Assembly (NCBI GenBank): GCA_932294295.1
Contig: OW028580.1
Location: 6,911,374-6,975,373 of the forward strand
From: Alitta virens
Taxonomy: Eukaryota; Annelida; Polychaeta; Phyllodocida; Nereididae
Direction of reading: 5' to 3'
Length of the DNA: 64,000 nucleotides
Shown here: positions 46,501-58,556 of the stretch, piece after piece
Layout: each line of letters starts with the position of its first letter
Position numbering within the stretch: position 1 is the first letter of the stretch
The notes under the pieces: generated by a model
Seen by the model: the letters and a program-made list of their open reading frames with translations, nothing else
Databases searched by the model: none
What the model was told of the DNA's origin: nothing
Made by a program: the position numbers and the translations under genes

Positions 46501-49500
46501 GTCAAACACGTGAGGGATTATCAATTACACTGTGAAGTATGGAAGTAGGCAATTATTTATCCAGTCTAAAATAACAAAAGGATGGAACTGAGTGGCCCAA
46601 AACTAATGGAGTACCTGCACCACATCTGTATGTAATGTGCAGCTGGTGGCCGGGTGCCATCAGTCATTGTTGGCCTGGGAAGGACACTATATACAAGAGA
46701 ATGAGAAGTAGCATAGAAGTCACCAAGCGCAAGGCTTGATGCATTGCATCCAGTGTGCATTCACTCATATCAAGAGCAGGACTTGTGGGACACCATACTT
46801 GCATTAGTGAGGTCATGGTGATACTGGCATGCATGTGACTCTTAGTCACTACACAATGACAATATCCAGCTGAAGTGAGTGAAAGCCTTATCACTGTCAC
46901 CAAAATGTGGAGTATAGGTATCACTAAAATTTGAAGTAATTTCACCTTCTTCTAATCATTAATTAAGTTACCATTTTGTCGATTTAATTAGCTTTAGATT
47001 ATGATTACTCCAGCAAGCCAAAAACATTGCTAAACTGAAGAGAATACATACAACCCACTGCTACATCATCATGGAATACTGCATTGAATTAAACTGTAGC
47101 ATACAAATTGCAGTGGTCACACAATCTATGCAATTGTATATATTTATCAATATGCATTCAAATAAGTACCTTGCAGACACAATTGTATCTAATATGACCC
47201 CCAATATGGCAACAATAGCACTTTTTAAGATAACTCTGCTGTTCTTGCATGGAGTTGTATAATGCCACAATAAAATGGCCGCACCCATGGCTTAGAAACC
47301 TTGGATTATATTTCATCACATCTAGCCTTGCCCTAAATATAAGGTCAACTAAATTGTATTTTTACCATATCTAAGACATAATTCAGACTTGAACATTAAA
47401 AAAATTGCTAAATCGCTTGCAAATGGTGCTCAATGATGCTCATTTAGACGGTTGGTTGATTTCTGCATGTAAGTGAGCGGAGTTTACAACTTTGGTTTCT
47501 ATAGAATATTGATAAAATCAAGGTGTAGATTCATCATCATTATCCTTTATTCTCGTGTTTGCTATTCAAGAGCAGACAATCGATATACGAGACCATTGAA
47601 AAAAAGGGAGCAATAGGGCATAAGCAGAAGACGGTGGAGAATCGGTGAATCGGTGGAGCAGGAAGAAATAGAGTAAGAAGAAAGGAGAGCAGCACGATAA
47701 CTAGAGACCACAGAGAGGAAAGACAAAAGAGGAATGGAGCGAAGAAGCAAAAGAAGGAGACAAGAGCATCTCGAGTGGACGTTGTCAAATGCAGGAGGAG
47801 GCGATTATCCTTGTAGGCAGAGATGATGAAGTGTCCCACGGCTGCCTCCAACAATGACCAGACAACTGCACCATCTATCTGTCAGACTTATCTGTCTGGC
47901 TGCTGTTACGTCATGTCAGCATCCTTCACTCCTTCATCACGGCATATGCCTGTGTGGCCATCACACCCATCTTTCTAATTATCTACTAATCAGTGAGTGA
48001 TGACACCGTTGTTGCGAGGCCCCATCCAGATACCGCTATCTCCAACACCAGGCAATAGAGAGGGACCTTGGTTTCACCTGTTTTGCAGTAAACACCCAAA
48101 TAAACACTGCCAAAACGTGATTGTATATCTGAGACAGGGATCATCCCCTGATAGACCAAGCCTTAGGCATTACTTTTACCAGAGAAGTTATTAGTATCCC
48201 TAGATGTACAGATAGTTCCATTAAAAACAGCCTGTCAAATTGAACCTAGACAACTCTTGACAACCTCTGCTATACGATGCTACCTGCTACTAAACAGAAC
48301 TGTCTGGTTATAGCTGGCTACTTAAAGCCGGATCTAAAAGTACATATTTATGATATATTAGATCATTTTCTTTCATTTAGCAAGATTCATTTTTTTTCAG
48401 TGGTGGTAGGTGTAAGCCGACTCTTAGCTAGAAGAAGACAGAAGCAGCTACAGCCAGGGATAGGTCGTTACAACTGTCTAGGGTCGACCATATTTTATGA
48501 AATTAACTGTATTTCATACATAGACCGAATACACCAATAGCACATACCGTGTACCCAAGACAAGACACTGAATATGCCGTTTGCCAGTGGCTAAGGAACC
48601 ATAAATATCCCTTTAGTTTTTAGTTGACCATGCAACGCTTAATCATTAAAGCTTATGACATACACGAATGCAAGAATCTGCGCTTAGGATAGGTTTTTTT
48701 TTTTTCACACAAAACAGCCAACAGCAACAGCACGATTTATAGATCGTTTGCTAAAAAACCATTTGCAGTCGAGGCAGAACATACCTTTGGCTGCCTAGGG
48801 ATTAGCAGAGACAGAAAAAGGACACTCGTTTAAGGCTCTGCAATGTCCTAACATCTCCAGAGAACGCAAGACCTTATGAGGTGTCTACTGGTCTGTGTCC
48901 CTCAGAGAAGCAGCACGTCAGGAGCAGTCAGCTTCCATTAAAGATACTTACTCACTGCCAGTCTGCTGTTTTCTAGGTTTGCCTTATTGGGTTTTCCTCC
49001 TGGCAAAAGGAGGGGGAGGAACGCAGCTCTAAGGCCCTTCAGCTCTTTTCTATAGCATCCTAGACAGGTCACTTTAGCGCTTGTTATCGGAGAGGACCGG
49101 GGAAGTTTTCCAAAACCATTGCGCTAGTGCCGCACGCCAAAGGCTCAGAGTGATCTAACAGTATACAAGGAACAAAAATACTGATAGACAGGCTTCAGAT
49201 TGCACAAAAACTTTGAATGACCAAAATGTCATTTGTTAGTCTGGGTCACTGTCTGGGGTGTGCTTGTGTTTGTCCTTTGTTTAAAAGCAGGCGTCTGCCC
49301 TCAAGCAATACTTCAAGGAGAACAGGGACATCTGAAGTATACCACTACAACAAGAAAACATTACTGGCTACAATCTGGAAGTCAGTGATTGCTAGCATTA
49401 AGGGCCTGCCGGGCCAGAAAGGCCAAGAGCCTGATAGGGCTTGACCCCATGCTCCAGGCTGATGGAGTCCACGTACTGATCTTGGTAGTGGAACCCCCAG

Positions 49501-52500
49501 CCATTTGTCAGCTGAGCTGGTTGGTCACTAATGACTCGTCCAAATTGCAATGTGTAATAGTTTCTGTTTCCCCTAATAACTTCATCGGCTTATCAGTGTG
49601 CTGCACGTTAGACAACCTTGACCGAAGCTTGCTCGAGTCCTACTGAGAGGTCACTAACATAATACTGCCTCGATGGCCCAAACCGGCAACTCCACACTAG
49701 AACCCTTTCCAACCTGTTCCCACAAGGCAAACAAACCCAGCACCCCATGGTTTATTGCCCAACCACCAAACAAAAGCTAGTTACCACTGCTGCCCCTTGA
49801 CTCCCCAGGCCTGCGCAGCATTCACTGACTTGTCTGCCTTGGCATAGCTGTCTACTGTTTGTGCGGCCTTCCTAAATTACTCCCCCAGGCACTGCAGGCA
49901 ACACATGTAATCTTCATAAATCAGATATTTCAAGGCGAAGATTGCATTACAAAAACTCGAAACATATGTGTGGTTTTTATGCTTAAGCGTCATGGAAAAC
50001 CACATTTTCTGAAATCTTATCGATGCTTGACAATCAGTGGACCCATTGATTTGCTTTAACCCATCAGATTTCCTTTCTTATCTAACCAGTAGCCACACCC
50101 AACATGATTATGCTCAAGACAATGCTATTCAGCAACGAACACCCAGACCTTTCTTTTTGTAATTACACAAATAGCATAAGCCAGCTCTTTTGCTTTCAAA
50201 GGTTGCCACAAGATTTGTCTCCTAGAGGCAAACAGTGGGGCCCCTACAAGCTGCTGTCGTATCCTGCATGTTTGATAAACCTGGACACTGACAGCATTGT
50301 GTGCTTAAGAACCAAATGCAATGTTTGCTCAATGTGACTTCTCTAGATTCTTTGAATCTCCCATCAATATCAGTCAATTGCTTAGTAATTATTCATCGAT
50401 TCTCATTTATCATCAAATCAAACCATTACAATGCAAAAAGAACCTCCTTCAACGTTATTTACAACACTCTGTCTTCATAAGCAAATGATGCTACTGGACC
50501 CGTTTAACTCTCTGTGGCATCATGTGAAAACAATGACAGTTTGTCATTTCAATTCCATGGGGATGGAAATTAAAATGCCTCTCTGCAGACTCTTGGCTGT
50601 TCTATTTCCATGGAAAATTGTAGTCACACATGAGGCTCTTGATAGTAATTAAATTCATCAAACTCACAATTCCTACATATTGCAAACTAGAATGCAAATC
50701 TTTTTGTGACAGATTTCCCTCACAATATATTAATGGACACAACGCATCTGGAAATATCTAACCACAATTTTTCTTCATCTAGAGAGCAGGAAGTGGCAAA
50801 CGTGTCGTTGTAAACCAGACTTGCAGAAAGAAGCGAGAACGTCAATCTGCATTTCTTCATCCGCACAACCGCTGTAACAGAATCTAGCAGCCAACTGTCC
50901 GAATGCCAATTACTTGTGCCTGCATCTTGACTCATTACGAGGCAAACTGAGTAATTGGATCGTGGAGCATCCTTCAGTGACACTGAGCAGACACTCTGAC
51001 CTTGGGGGCTGAGAGTGTGTCACCGGTGACCTTGAAAAGTGTCCTGGTGATCCTATGCTAACGACAAAGCTCATCTAAGATCTGTGATCTCTCCAAGATC
51101 AGTGTGTGCTTCAAAGCAATCTGTGTCAGTGTGTCTATTACAACTCACTGAAGATGCCAAATAATGACCTCATTTGTCCTCAGACATTCCAAGGTCAGAG
51201 CAATGACCTTGGCTTAACCTCCAACTTTGACCTTCAGGATATGACCTTTACAAGAGGAAAGGCATGTCACCTTGACACAAGACACAAGGGTGCCACAAGG
51301 GTGTCACAATGATGACATCTCAAAAAGAATAAGACAATGTGATGTTGCACTTGTGACTTTGTTGTTGTGATGCTCTTGTGTGACATTGTTGCTGTGCTTT
51401 TGTTTATTCAGCATCTGTTACCCACCACAAGGATGCATATCCACGTTGATATGTACTAAGCCAACATAACCCAGTTATTCAGATGCTGAGATTCACATTT
51501 CCTGCCAGAAGCATGTACATGTAGCCTTCAGAATGCCTTCAGAATGCATAAATATCATAGCAGGAGTAAAGCAAATTTCGTTTCCACGAAGGTCCAACAT
51601 AATATACATGTCCATCATCCAGACACAAACATGATGTACACTTAACTGTAAAGACTGCACAAAAATCAGTAATAACAACTGCTTTTAGTTAAATATCACT
51701 GCATTTCAGACCAGTTGAACTGAACAATGTATTGAGCTCGATCAATCCACCTAATTATCATCATCATTTTGGTGACATGAAATTATCATCATTTTGGCGA
51801 TACTAATTAGGATGTATACTCAATTTTGGTGGATACCATACATAATGTATATTGTAAACGGTTTACAAAGGCTGTTGGCACAGACAGAGCACAAAGCCTG
51901 GCAAAAGAGGTTGATAGATGGACTGATAAAGCAGTTATGAAGCAATAAAAGGCCATGGACACAGAAAAGACCTTCAGAAGAAGAAAGTCAGAAGGAGCCA
52001 AGGGCAATAAATAGCAGACATCAACAGTCTCCAACAGTCTCAGAGGTGCAAACATTTAATAAGATTGTAGATGTCTGAACTGAGGCTCTTGTCACTTGCA
52101 GTTGGCCTCCCTTCTTTGACCTAACTGCCAGAGGGAGCTGCCTCATTTCCTGCCTGCCGCTAGGTGGCTGTTTTTGTGGTCACCATGACAACCATTATTG
52201 GCTGACAATCAGAACAGTGTTCTGTCGTGACTGGCTAACCTGCTCGACCTCCACTTTTCTCCTGTTTACATTCTTTTGTTTCCAGACTCCTTTTAGGTAC
52301 TGTCTTTTTTCCTCCCAGCCAGATACATTTTTTCTCACAACATGGAATCTTGCAATACAGTGGTAAATTACGATTACCGATGGGAATCAGCAGAAGATCT
52401 TTTACTATATCGATATTAATTGTAGTCCTATTGATATATCCTAATTTGATTCTTTTTTTTACGTCATAATCCGCAGTATCAGACCTAATATCAAAGCCTC

Positions 52501-54404
52501 TCTTACCACCTTTCAAGTTTCATCCCACTAATTGTCCCATGTGAGCAACAAATGCAGGTCTTTGAGGGTGATATTCTATCCTTTCCTATCCTTTCCTATC
52601 CTATCCTATCCTATCCTATCCTATCCTATCCTATCCTATCCTATCCTATCCTATCAAGTACAACACTTTTCTATGTATTCATTCAAGGAATTGCCTGACA
52701 GCACTGTAAATTGACATGGATAGTTACAAGCTTCTTTATATTCCCAAATGACATATAAGAAATTTCAATAAAGAAGTAATTGATTATCACATTACTTTAG
52801 TTGAAAACTTATATTCCCATTTGAGAAAGTAATTAGATTGTGGCGGGCGTTATATCCTCAATTAGAAAGACTATGAGAATGACCGTTCCGAGAGCAGAAT
52901 AATCGTGTTGTAAAGGAAGGCTGTTTGGTAATTTGGTAAATTCTATCTGCTGTCGAAGACATGCTGCTAATTAATAGCACATTACTTGGTGAAGTTGACA
53001 AGGACACTGCAAATGCCCTAGCCTTGGGTCCTGTGAAGGACCTTGTGAATTATTTGCGACATGGAAAGAAATCAGGCACGAAAGATAAATCCCAAATCCA
53101 TAACGCAAAGTTTTGTGCAAACGAACACATTCACTTTCCTCATTAATTTATGTTTATAATAAAGAGACCATTGATACGAAAGCGACTTCTCTCAAGTCCT
53201 AAATGCCAGACAAAGAGGTTTGTCATCATGCATTTCTCATTTGTTAATTTCCATTAAAGTTCATTTGCACCATTTCAATCTGCACCAAGCATGATCTGTC
53301 AAAAGCTATTTGTCAATCTCCACCAATTGATGCAATTTGTTCAACAAACCAATCAGTAAAAGGTACAAGTAAAAACACCAGTCCACATTACACAATTGAA
53401 GGTAATTGTGCTCAATTACAATTATCCCACAAATGGAAATAAGATTTAAAAATAAATAAAGTACCAACAGTTGTTAAACTTTGTTAGCTTTACATGGCCA
53501 AATGTGCCACGTGCGTTTTCCATGAGAAGGATAAACGCATGGAAAACGTGGCACAATTGGCCATTTATCTTATTTTTTTTATTGGCATTTCGCGAATAGT
53601 CAGATAAGGTAAGTAGTTTTCTGTTGGGCTTATTTTACCAACAAAGTTGGTTACTACAATGTAGATACAGTTTTTGGTCGTACGCTTCATTGATAATCAA
53701 ATCACTAGAAAGCATTGGCGACAAAACTTAAACATTAAACATGGAGATATTCACATTATACTTATAACTGTAAGAATTCTTCCCCATTTATGCTTTTCCT
53801 GCTTTTTATCATATTCATCCTTTTGACGAAAAAACTTCAAACAAGGAATCTGTCAAGGTCCTATAATGGTTCCTTAACTTAAAAGCTTCAAGACGTCCAA
53901 AAGACGAGAAAAAATAAAACAAAAAAATACTGCTTGTCAGTCAGTCTGAAGGAAACTGAACCGCATTTGGTAAGGTGACAAAAAGAACAATGGCTTTCCA
54001 TATCTGAAGCTGTCAGGTTTTTCCGACCTGCGCTTGAAAGATAAATGTTCTCTTTTTTTTCCTTCGGTTCTTGAATTTGTGATCGGGCCAAAATGTATTT
54101 CAACAGTGGTATAAGGTTAAAAAGATTTAAACTGTATGTGACCTGGAACTGCTTTAAGAAATATCAATTTTAGATATCAGATATACCATCAAAAGGCATT
54201 TCAGCACCCCTTCGGTGATTCGGAAGTCAAACCGCTACATCAGAAAGACGATTCCCTCGTCGTCCTCCATTGAGATAACATTTTTCAAGGAAATGTTGAT
54301 AATTATAAACTTACCTTTAGGGGGAAAATAAGATTTGCTCTCAGCTTTATGTGGCCAGTCTACTACTAATGGTCCAAACCGTCTGAATGCACCTGTGATC
54401 TCCT
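36483..54404 (-). CDS. cpeb: Cytoplasmic polyadenylation element-binding protein, CPEB2/3/4 (Orb2) class, 3' part
   Basis: Five in-frame coding exons on the minus strand: 54404-54315, 42308-42190, 41532-41418, 38413-38232 and 36710-36483. Introns are GT-AG (12.0, 0.66, 3.0 and 1.5 kb) and phases match. Together they encode the C-terminal RNA-binding half: most of RRM1 (AFRRFGPLVVDWPHKAESKS; GYCFLLF RNP1), the linker VQIRPWNLADADF, RRM2 (IFVGGV RNP2; GAGRVAFSN RNP1) and the CPEB ZZ zinc domain (CDEC, CANVTC, CENC, then FHKPLVKEG). Sequence is near-identical in kind to CPEB2-4, not CPEB1. The protein binds U-rich elements in mRNA 3' UTRs and represses or activates translation. The N-terminal half and the exon carrying RRM1 RNP2 were not found up to 64000 and must lie beyond. 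The last residues, RTVPFRWC, differ from the usual HISFRWN-type end. Confidence 0.96.
36711..38231 (-). other. CPEB intron before the terminal exon
   Basis: Contains the TA microsatellite at 37530-37569 and a small group of TGACCTTCA / ACCTTGAAGG / TGACCTCAAGG words at about 37254-37301. No exon seen. Confidence 0.7.
37530..37569. repeat. (TA)n microsatellite
   Basis: About 20 uninterrupted TA units within a CPEB intron. Confidence 0.97.
38232..38413 (-). CDS. cpeb: CPEB coding exon: RRM2
   Basis: 182 bp, acceptor CTTTGCAG|TGGAG, donor AAGAGG|GTAAGT. Encodes VELAMIMDRLYGGVCYAGID through HGDIDKR, including RNP1 of RRM2. Confidence 0.96.
38414..41417 (-). other. CPEB intron (3.0 kb)
   Basis: AT-rich with many TTAATTAA/TAATTA words, no obvious transposon and no exon. 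A possible minus-strand SINE remnant (B-box-like AGGTTCAAGC, about 41286-41295) lies near its 5' end. The relative lack of repeats here is notable against the rest of the window. Confidence 0.5.
41418..41532 (-). CDS. cpeb: CPEB coding exon: RRM1-RRM2 linker and RNP2 of RRM2
   Basis: 115 bp, acceptor TCTTATAG|GTTCAG, donor AGAGCAG|GTAATG. Encodes VQIRPWNLADADF, then TIFVGGVPRPLRA. Its antisense start mimics a hAT transposon end by chance. Confidence 0.95.
42190..42308 (-). CDS. cpeb: CPEB coding exon: rest of RRM1
   Basis: 119 bp, acceptor TTTCAG|GTTAC, donor AAACCT|GTAAGT. Encodes YCFLLFQDEMSVQALIEACI through SSPTMKDKP. Contains RNP1 of RRM1. Confidence 0.94.
45936..46167. repeat. 27-bp minisatellite, about 8.6 copies
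   Basis: Head-to-tail units starting GTACACCCAATTAAAGACTA and ending TGTATCA, nearly identical, with single-base variants in copies 2 and 4 (CGATT, ATGAAAG, CTTTG). There are no spacers. Confidence 0.97.
52576..52655. repeat. (CTATC)n pentanucleotide microsatellite
   Basis: About 16 units. The first few carry an extra TTC (CTATCCTTTC), the rest are perfect. Confidence 0.97.
54315..54404 (-). CDS. cpeb: CPEB coding exon: first part of RRM1 in view
   Basis: 90 bp, acceptor TTTTCAG|AGGAG, donor AAAG|GTAAGT. Encodes EITGAFRRFGPLVVDWPHK to SYFPPK. Starts in codon position 2 and ends with one base of the glycine completed in the next exon. Confidence 0.93.
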
Positions 54405-54604
54405 CTGAAAAGTACAAAAAGGACAACATTAGCTATAATTCAACAGGGAAATGTTGCAAATATAACAGAACAATATAGAAATCCAATGAAAGTTTATACA
54501 CCAAAATGCTAATATATTCAGAAATAACAACATGCACTCAATGACCCAATTGTATGATGACGTCATCAAATAAGGCTTTAGGACTGGCATATAGCTTCCC
54601 TTGT

Positions 54605-54747
54605 TGGCCTTAACGTCTCCCATTAGGACAAGCTGGGGTCACAAGATGGATGAAACAGTCATCCAACTTAGGCTCGACCGAAGATTGAACCCGGGATCCA
54701 GTTGTAGGAAGCCGAGGGCTGCCACTGAGTAATGCCCCTACCCCTTA
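54605..54747 (-). mobile_element. tRNA-derived SINE, family A, minus strand
   Basis: Reading the minus strand: GGGGCATTACTCAGTGGCAG (A box), CCCGGGTTCAATC (B box, about 54694-54682), then GAGCCTAAGTTGGATGACTG and TTTCATCCATC, matching the copy at 15501. It lies about 200 bp upstream of a CPEB exon, inside the intron. Confidence 0.82.
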
Positions 54748-55559
54748 AACCAGCTGTGGTGAACATGTTATTATCAATATAAATAATTTTCAAAATGGAA
54801 ATAGGAGTGACCAATGGAAGGAGAGTGAAATTACTGAACAACTTGGTGATATTATGACAATAACACAGTTTTTGTTTGCTCCTTATATAACATATTAGTT
54901 ATTTCAATATAAAAGTATATAGTTTTATATTAGACATTACTCTACATCTATTCTACTTCGAGTTGTATCCAAAGAACATTTCAGAATCAATTGAGCACCA
55001 ACCTAGATTTTAACGCTTAATTCTAATGCTCTCTATTTTAGCAATACTAGATCTCAAAATCTAGAACTTATCCAAATTGTGTTTTATCTGGTAGCCATAT
55101 CTTCTTAGTTTCCTCAATCTTGTAGAGTGTATTTTGTCAAGACAAAGTCATTAGGAGAAAGTCAATAGATAAGAGAATGAGGCATTGAGAGAAAAACTAT
55201 TTCTTGGGAGTCTTTTTCTATCCTTATCATTGTATCAGAACAGACAAAAGATTCCTGTCTGCCATCATTTTGTACAGGCCCCAAATGAACCAGACAGAAG
55301 AAGAAAACTTAATAAGCACTTGTCAACTGAGATGACTTTCCATATCAAAAACTGGTCCAGTCTTTTTAGGTTTCTTCCTACTCCTATTATACAGCTTAGG
55401 CATAGCTGATTAGGTTTGACAAGCTCCAATTTTAGCCACTATGGACACATTTGGCATTTATTTGGGATCTGGGCTCGTACAAAACAGTTCACATTGTAGG
55501 CAAGGTACCATATTGCTAATAAAGGCTGTGGCTGCTGTGTTAATACTTTTTGCAAGAAA

Positions 55560-55690
55560 ATCATTATTTGTTATACGAGGGTTTCATTATATGAAGGTTG
55601 TCTCTAACAAGGAATATATAGCAAGAACAAAGATCTACTTTGTATTTAGCTGCGGAGAGGATATTTTCGTTATGCGAGGATTGTTTATAT
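55560..55690. repeat. Remnant with TTATACGAGG / TTATGCGAGG words
   Basis: TTGTTATACGAGGGTTTCATTATATGAAGG and CGTTATGCGAGG about 100 bp apart resemble fragments of a dispersed repeat seen widely in marine invertebrates. Weak. Confidence 0.35.
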
Positions 55691-56382
55691 TCCTGAGCCT
55701 GTCAGATATGGGAATCAAATATACACAATACATGTAATACTTGAAATCCACTTAACAATTGTTTCATTACTTATATATTTGCCACTTTGTTGTTGAAGTT
55801 AAGTTGCAGATATTTTCTTTAGCACTCTAGCATAAGACAGTAATATCAGCTTGATTCTGTTTACAAAGAGATAAAATCAGATCTTTGCCAACTTTTCAAC
55901 TTTTTGACCTCTTGTTTTGACAAACGAGCCTTCTTACAATGTGGCAATAACAAGAAAAAGAGAAAATAAATAAAAGGACAGAAAAAAAAAACTGCCCTTC
56001 CCTCTTTAGGTCTGACCCTGACAAGGTCATTCCTTCACCCTATTGCTCTCATGAATTTACCCCTAGGGTTTAATAGGGGGTGATTATGCCTGGATTTGGG
56101 GGTGGAGGGTTACTTGATTGCTTTGATAATAGCCAAGATCCACAGAGTGATTGTCAGCCAGGGCAAAATCATCGCTCCTTATCTACAATCAAATTCTTAT
56201 CTCCAGACTTCAGACGTTTTTATCTACAGCTAGGCTACACCCACTATTACTGCCTCAAAACAGTCCATTATTGCCCATACAATGCATAGTATGAACAGCA
56301 GCGCACCCTTACAGTACACAAATTCTGAAGGCCATTTTACTTCAGTAAAAATTTCCAATATGTCTTTAATAAAAACTCCTTA

Positions 56383-56610
56383 TTATGGCCAGTTAAAGTG
56401 AACATTTTCTTATGTTGTTTGTGACTATCATATGCTAAATAATAACAACTTGCTTCAGTATAATATAATATAACTATGTTTACAGCCAGCTGAAGTGAAC
56501 ATTTTCTGAAAGTATATTGACTACTACATGTTCAGTAATCACAACTTCTTTCAGTTTTAATATTTAATAACTGTTTTATGGCCAGCTGAAGTGAAGATTG
56601 TCTAAAGCTG
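56383..56610. repeat. Three diverged tandem units of about 105 bp
   Basis: GGCCAGTTAAAGTGAACATTTTCT, AGCCAGCTGAAGTGAACATTTTCT and GGCCAGCTGAAGTGAAGATTGTCT begin at about 56386, 56485 and 56580. Each is followed by similar AATAATCACAACTT and CTTCAGT segments. Confidence 0.75.
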
Positions 56611-56890
56611 AATAATGCACCACTGTACAAAACTGACTAATGAACAGATATGTGAATTTACTCAACATATTAGTTATACCAATCATTATCCCATGTCTAG
56701 GTGCATTTCCTCCCCTATAAAAGACTTTTCCCGAGAATATACAGAGGGAAAGTTAGCTGTGTAAGGGAGTATCCTGATGTTAGGGGAAACGTTAGCTGTA
56801 TATGGGAGTATACCGATATTAAAATATATATATAATAATAAAAAAAATAAAAAAATTGAGGCATGTGATAGAAGGGTCATACCATGGATT

Positions 56891-56992
56891 GATGCAGTAT
56901 TTCCACGATATACTCCCCCCTCGACCAGTATTCAGGTCGAGGGAATATACCGAGTCTCGGGGGAGTATATTGAGGATATATTGCATCAACCG
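56891..56992. repeat. Hairpin-forming inverted repeat with TATACTCCCCC arms
   Basis: The arm GATGCAGTATTTCCACGATATACTCCCCC pairs with GGGGGAGTATATTGAGGATATATTGCATC downstream, with an inner CTCGACC...GGTCGAG stem. Just upstream (56740-56820) two copies of GGRAAVGTTAGCTGT followed by GGGAGTATMC occur. Probably a MITE end pair. Confidence 0.7.
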
Positions 56993-58494
56993 ATGATATG
57001 TCCTTTAAATATAGCATTCACTTTTAGATACAGTATGGTTAACACAGTTATACAGTAAAGAAACAATTGTTACCAAGTGACGAAAAATTGTTCAACAGTT
57101 GTCTGAGTGTCAACAGCAATCTCTTAAAACAAACCAACTTCAGCCTCGTTCTAACTTCCACCTCACAATACAGATTGTTTGCCCCCACGAGGCCTTTCCT
57201 GACTCTGCATTTTCAGTCAAACTGTTACCATGGTAACCTATAATTACTTCAAAATCCCATCTGTCTGCCAGCCTCCAGAGATACCTGCTAAGTCCAGTGC
57301 TGAGCTGTCAATCAAACTCAAGATTTTTCTCTAGCAGCACAAAAGTTTCCCTACCAATTGTTCAGTTGTAGCTAGGGGCAACAGATCTTGTCTAGTTCCC
57401 AGAGGGCCCTCCAGGGGTCACTTTGAGTTAGCTTCTGCATACCAAAAGGGGCTGACCACAATTCGCTTTATTTTCCTTTAATTCACCGAATTCATCTTCG
57501 TCACAAAGAGAAGGAGAAATTCCTCACCGCCTAATTGTTCTCTTTCACATTTGGAACCGGTCTATTCAAAAGAATTCCAGATTAGACCAAATCCTACCAA
57601 AAACTCTTTTATTTCTTTACCGAACAATGAAATCCGTGGCAACAAAAAATTAAATATAAAAAACCTTCGCATAACATTTCAACGACGTTTTATTCCCAGG
57701 CATAACATTTATAACCTACAACCAACTCCTGTCAAATAAACCCATATTTTGGAGCAGTTTATCAAACTGAAAGTCTTGATATTTCTCACAATCACCATGA
57801 AGAAATTCAAGATACTGAAGTCACAGAGAATTCAGACCAGCAAATGAAGAACCTAAAGAGATTACATGCAAGGTTGGCCACTGCCAGACACACTTATTGC
57901 ACAAAAGCAAAATTCAATTTGCTCCTCTTCACCTAAGACAGGCAAATATGAATTGAATCAAGATAACATGTAAGAAAAACATGCAAGGAGCACCAAGGCA
58001 AATAACTTCAATGAACAACACCCCTCTCAAGACATGTCTCTACTCTAACATGATTTAGATATATCACATACCTCCATTATGGAAGCAGATATAGTCCACC
58101 TCGTATCTTATGTGCTGTCTCATACAAGCTAAATTGTTCTGTTCTGTTCTAGACTTCTACTAAAACACCTGCAAAAGATCTAGCTAGATATGTCTACAGG
58201 AATCTAAAGTGCCCCAAACTGAATGCAGAATAACATATCAAATAATTGAAATTAAAACTATTTATTCCTTCGCCATTAAAATAACTGAATTTCAAGATCA
58301 GACTTGACTCAGAAGCGGCTTTATTAGTAAAGTTGATATTTACAATTATTTCATAAAGAGAAAGCCTCGCAATTAAGAATAACAAAACTTCAAAACCTCG
58401 TTAAAGGTGTCTGTATCAGCTTGGTTATATACAACAGGTAATGTGTCAGTTTTGAGTCATTTGATTAATAATTAGTGAAGTATGTCTTACTCCA

Positions 58495-58556
58495 GTATTA
58501 CAGTGAGTAGTAGTGTAGTAAAAGTATTACAGTGAGTAGTAGTGTAGTAAAAGTAG
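58495..58556. repeat. Tandem duplication, 29-bp unit
   Basis: The unit starting GTATTACAGTGAGTAGTAGT occurs twice exactly, followed by a partial AGTAGTGTAGT copy. Confidence 0.9.

Larger units (their letters stand above)
42309..54314 (-). other. CPEB intron (12 kb)
   Basis: No coding exon recognised. Contains the 27-bp minisatellite (45936-46167), a purine-rich tract at about 47625-47770, clusters of AAGGTCA/TGACCTT words (51027-51280) and the pentanucleotide repeat at 52576-52655. Open frames up to 125 codons on both strands show no protein-family features. Confidence 0.55.

Noticed and set aside
47540..47854. 104-codon minus-strand frame with hydrophobic runs
   Set aside because: Arises from a purine-rich plus-strand tract giving low-complexity Phe/Leu/Ser; no splice or family support.
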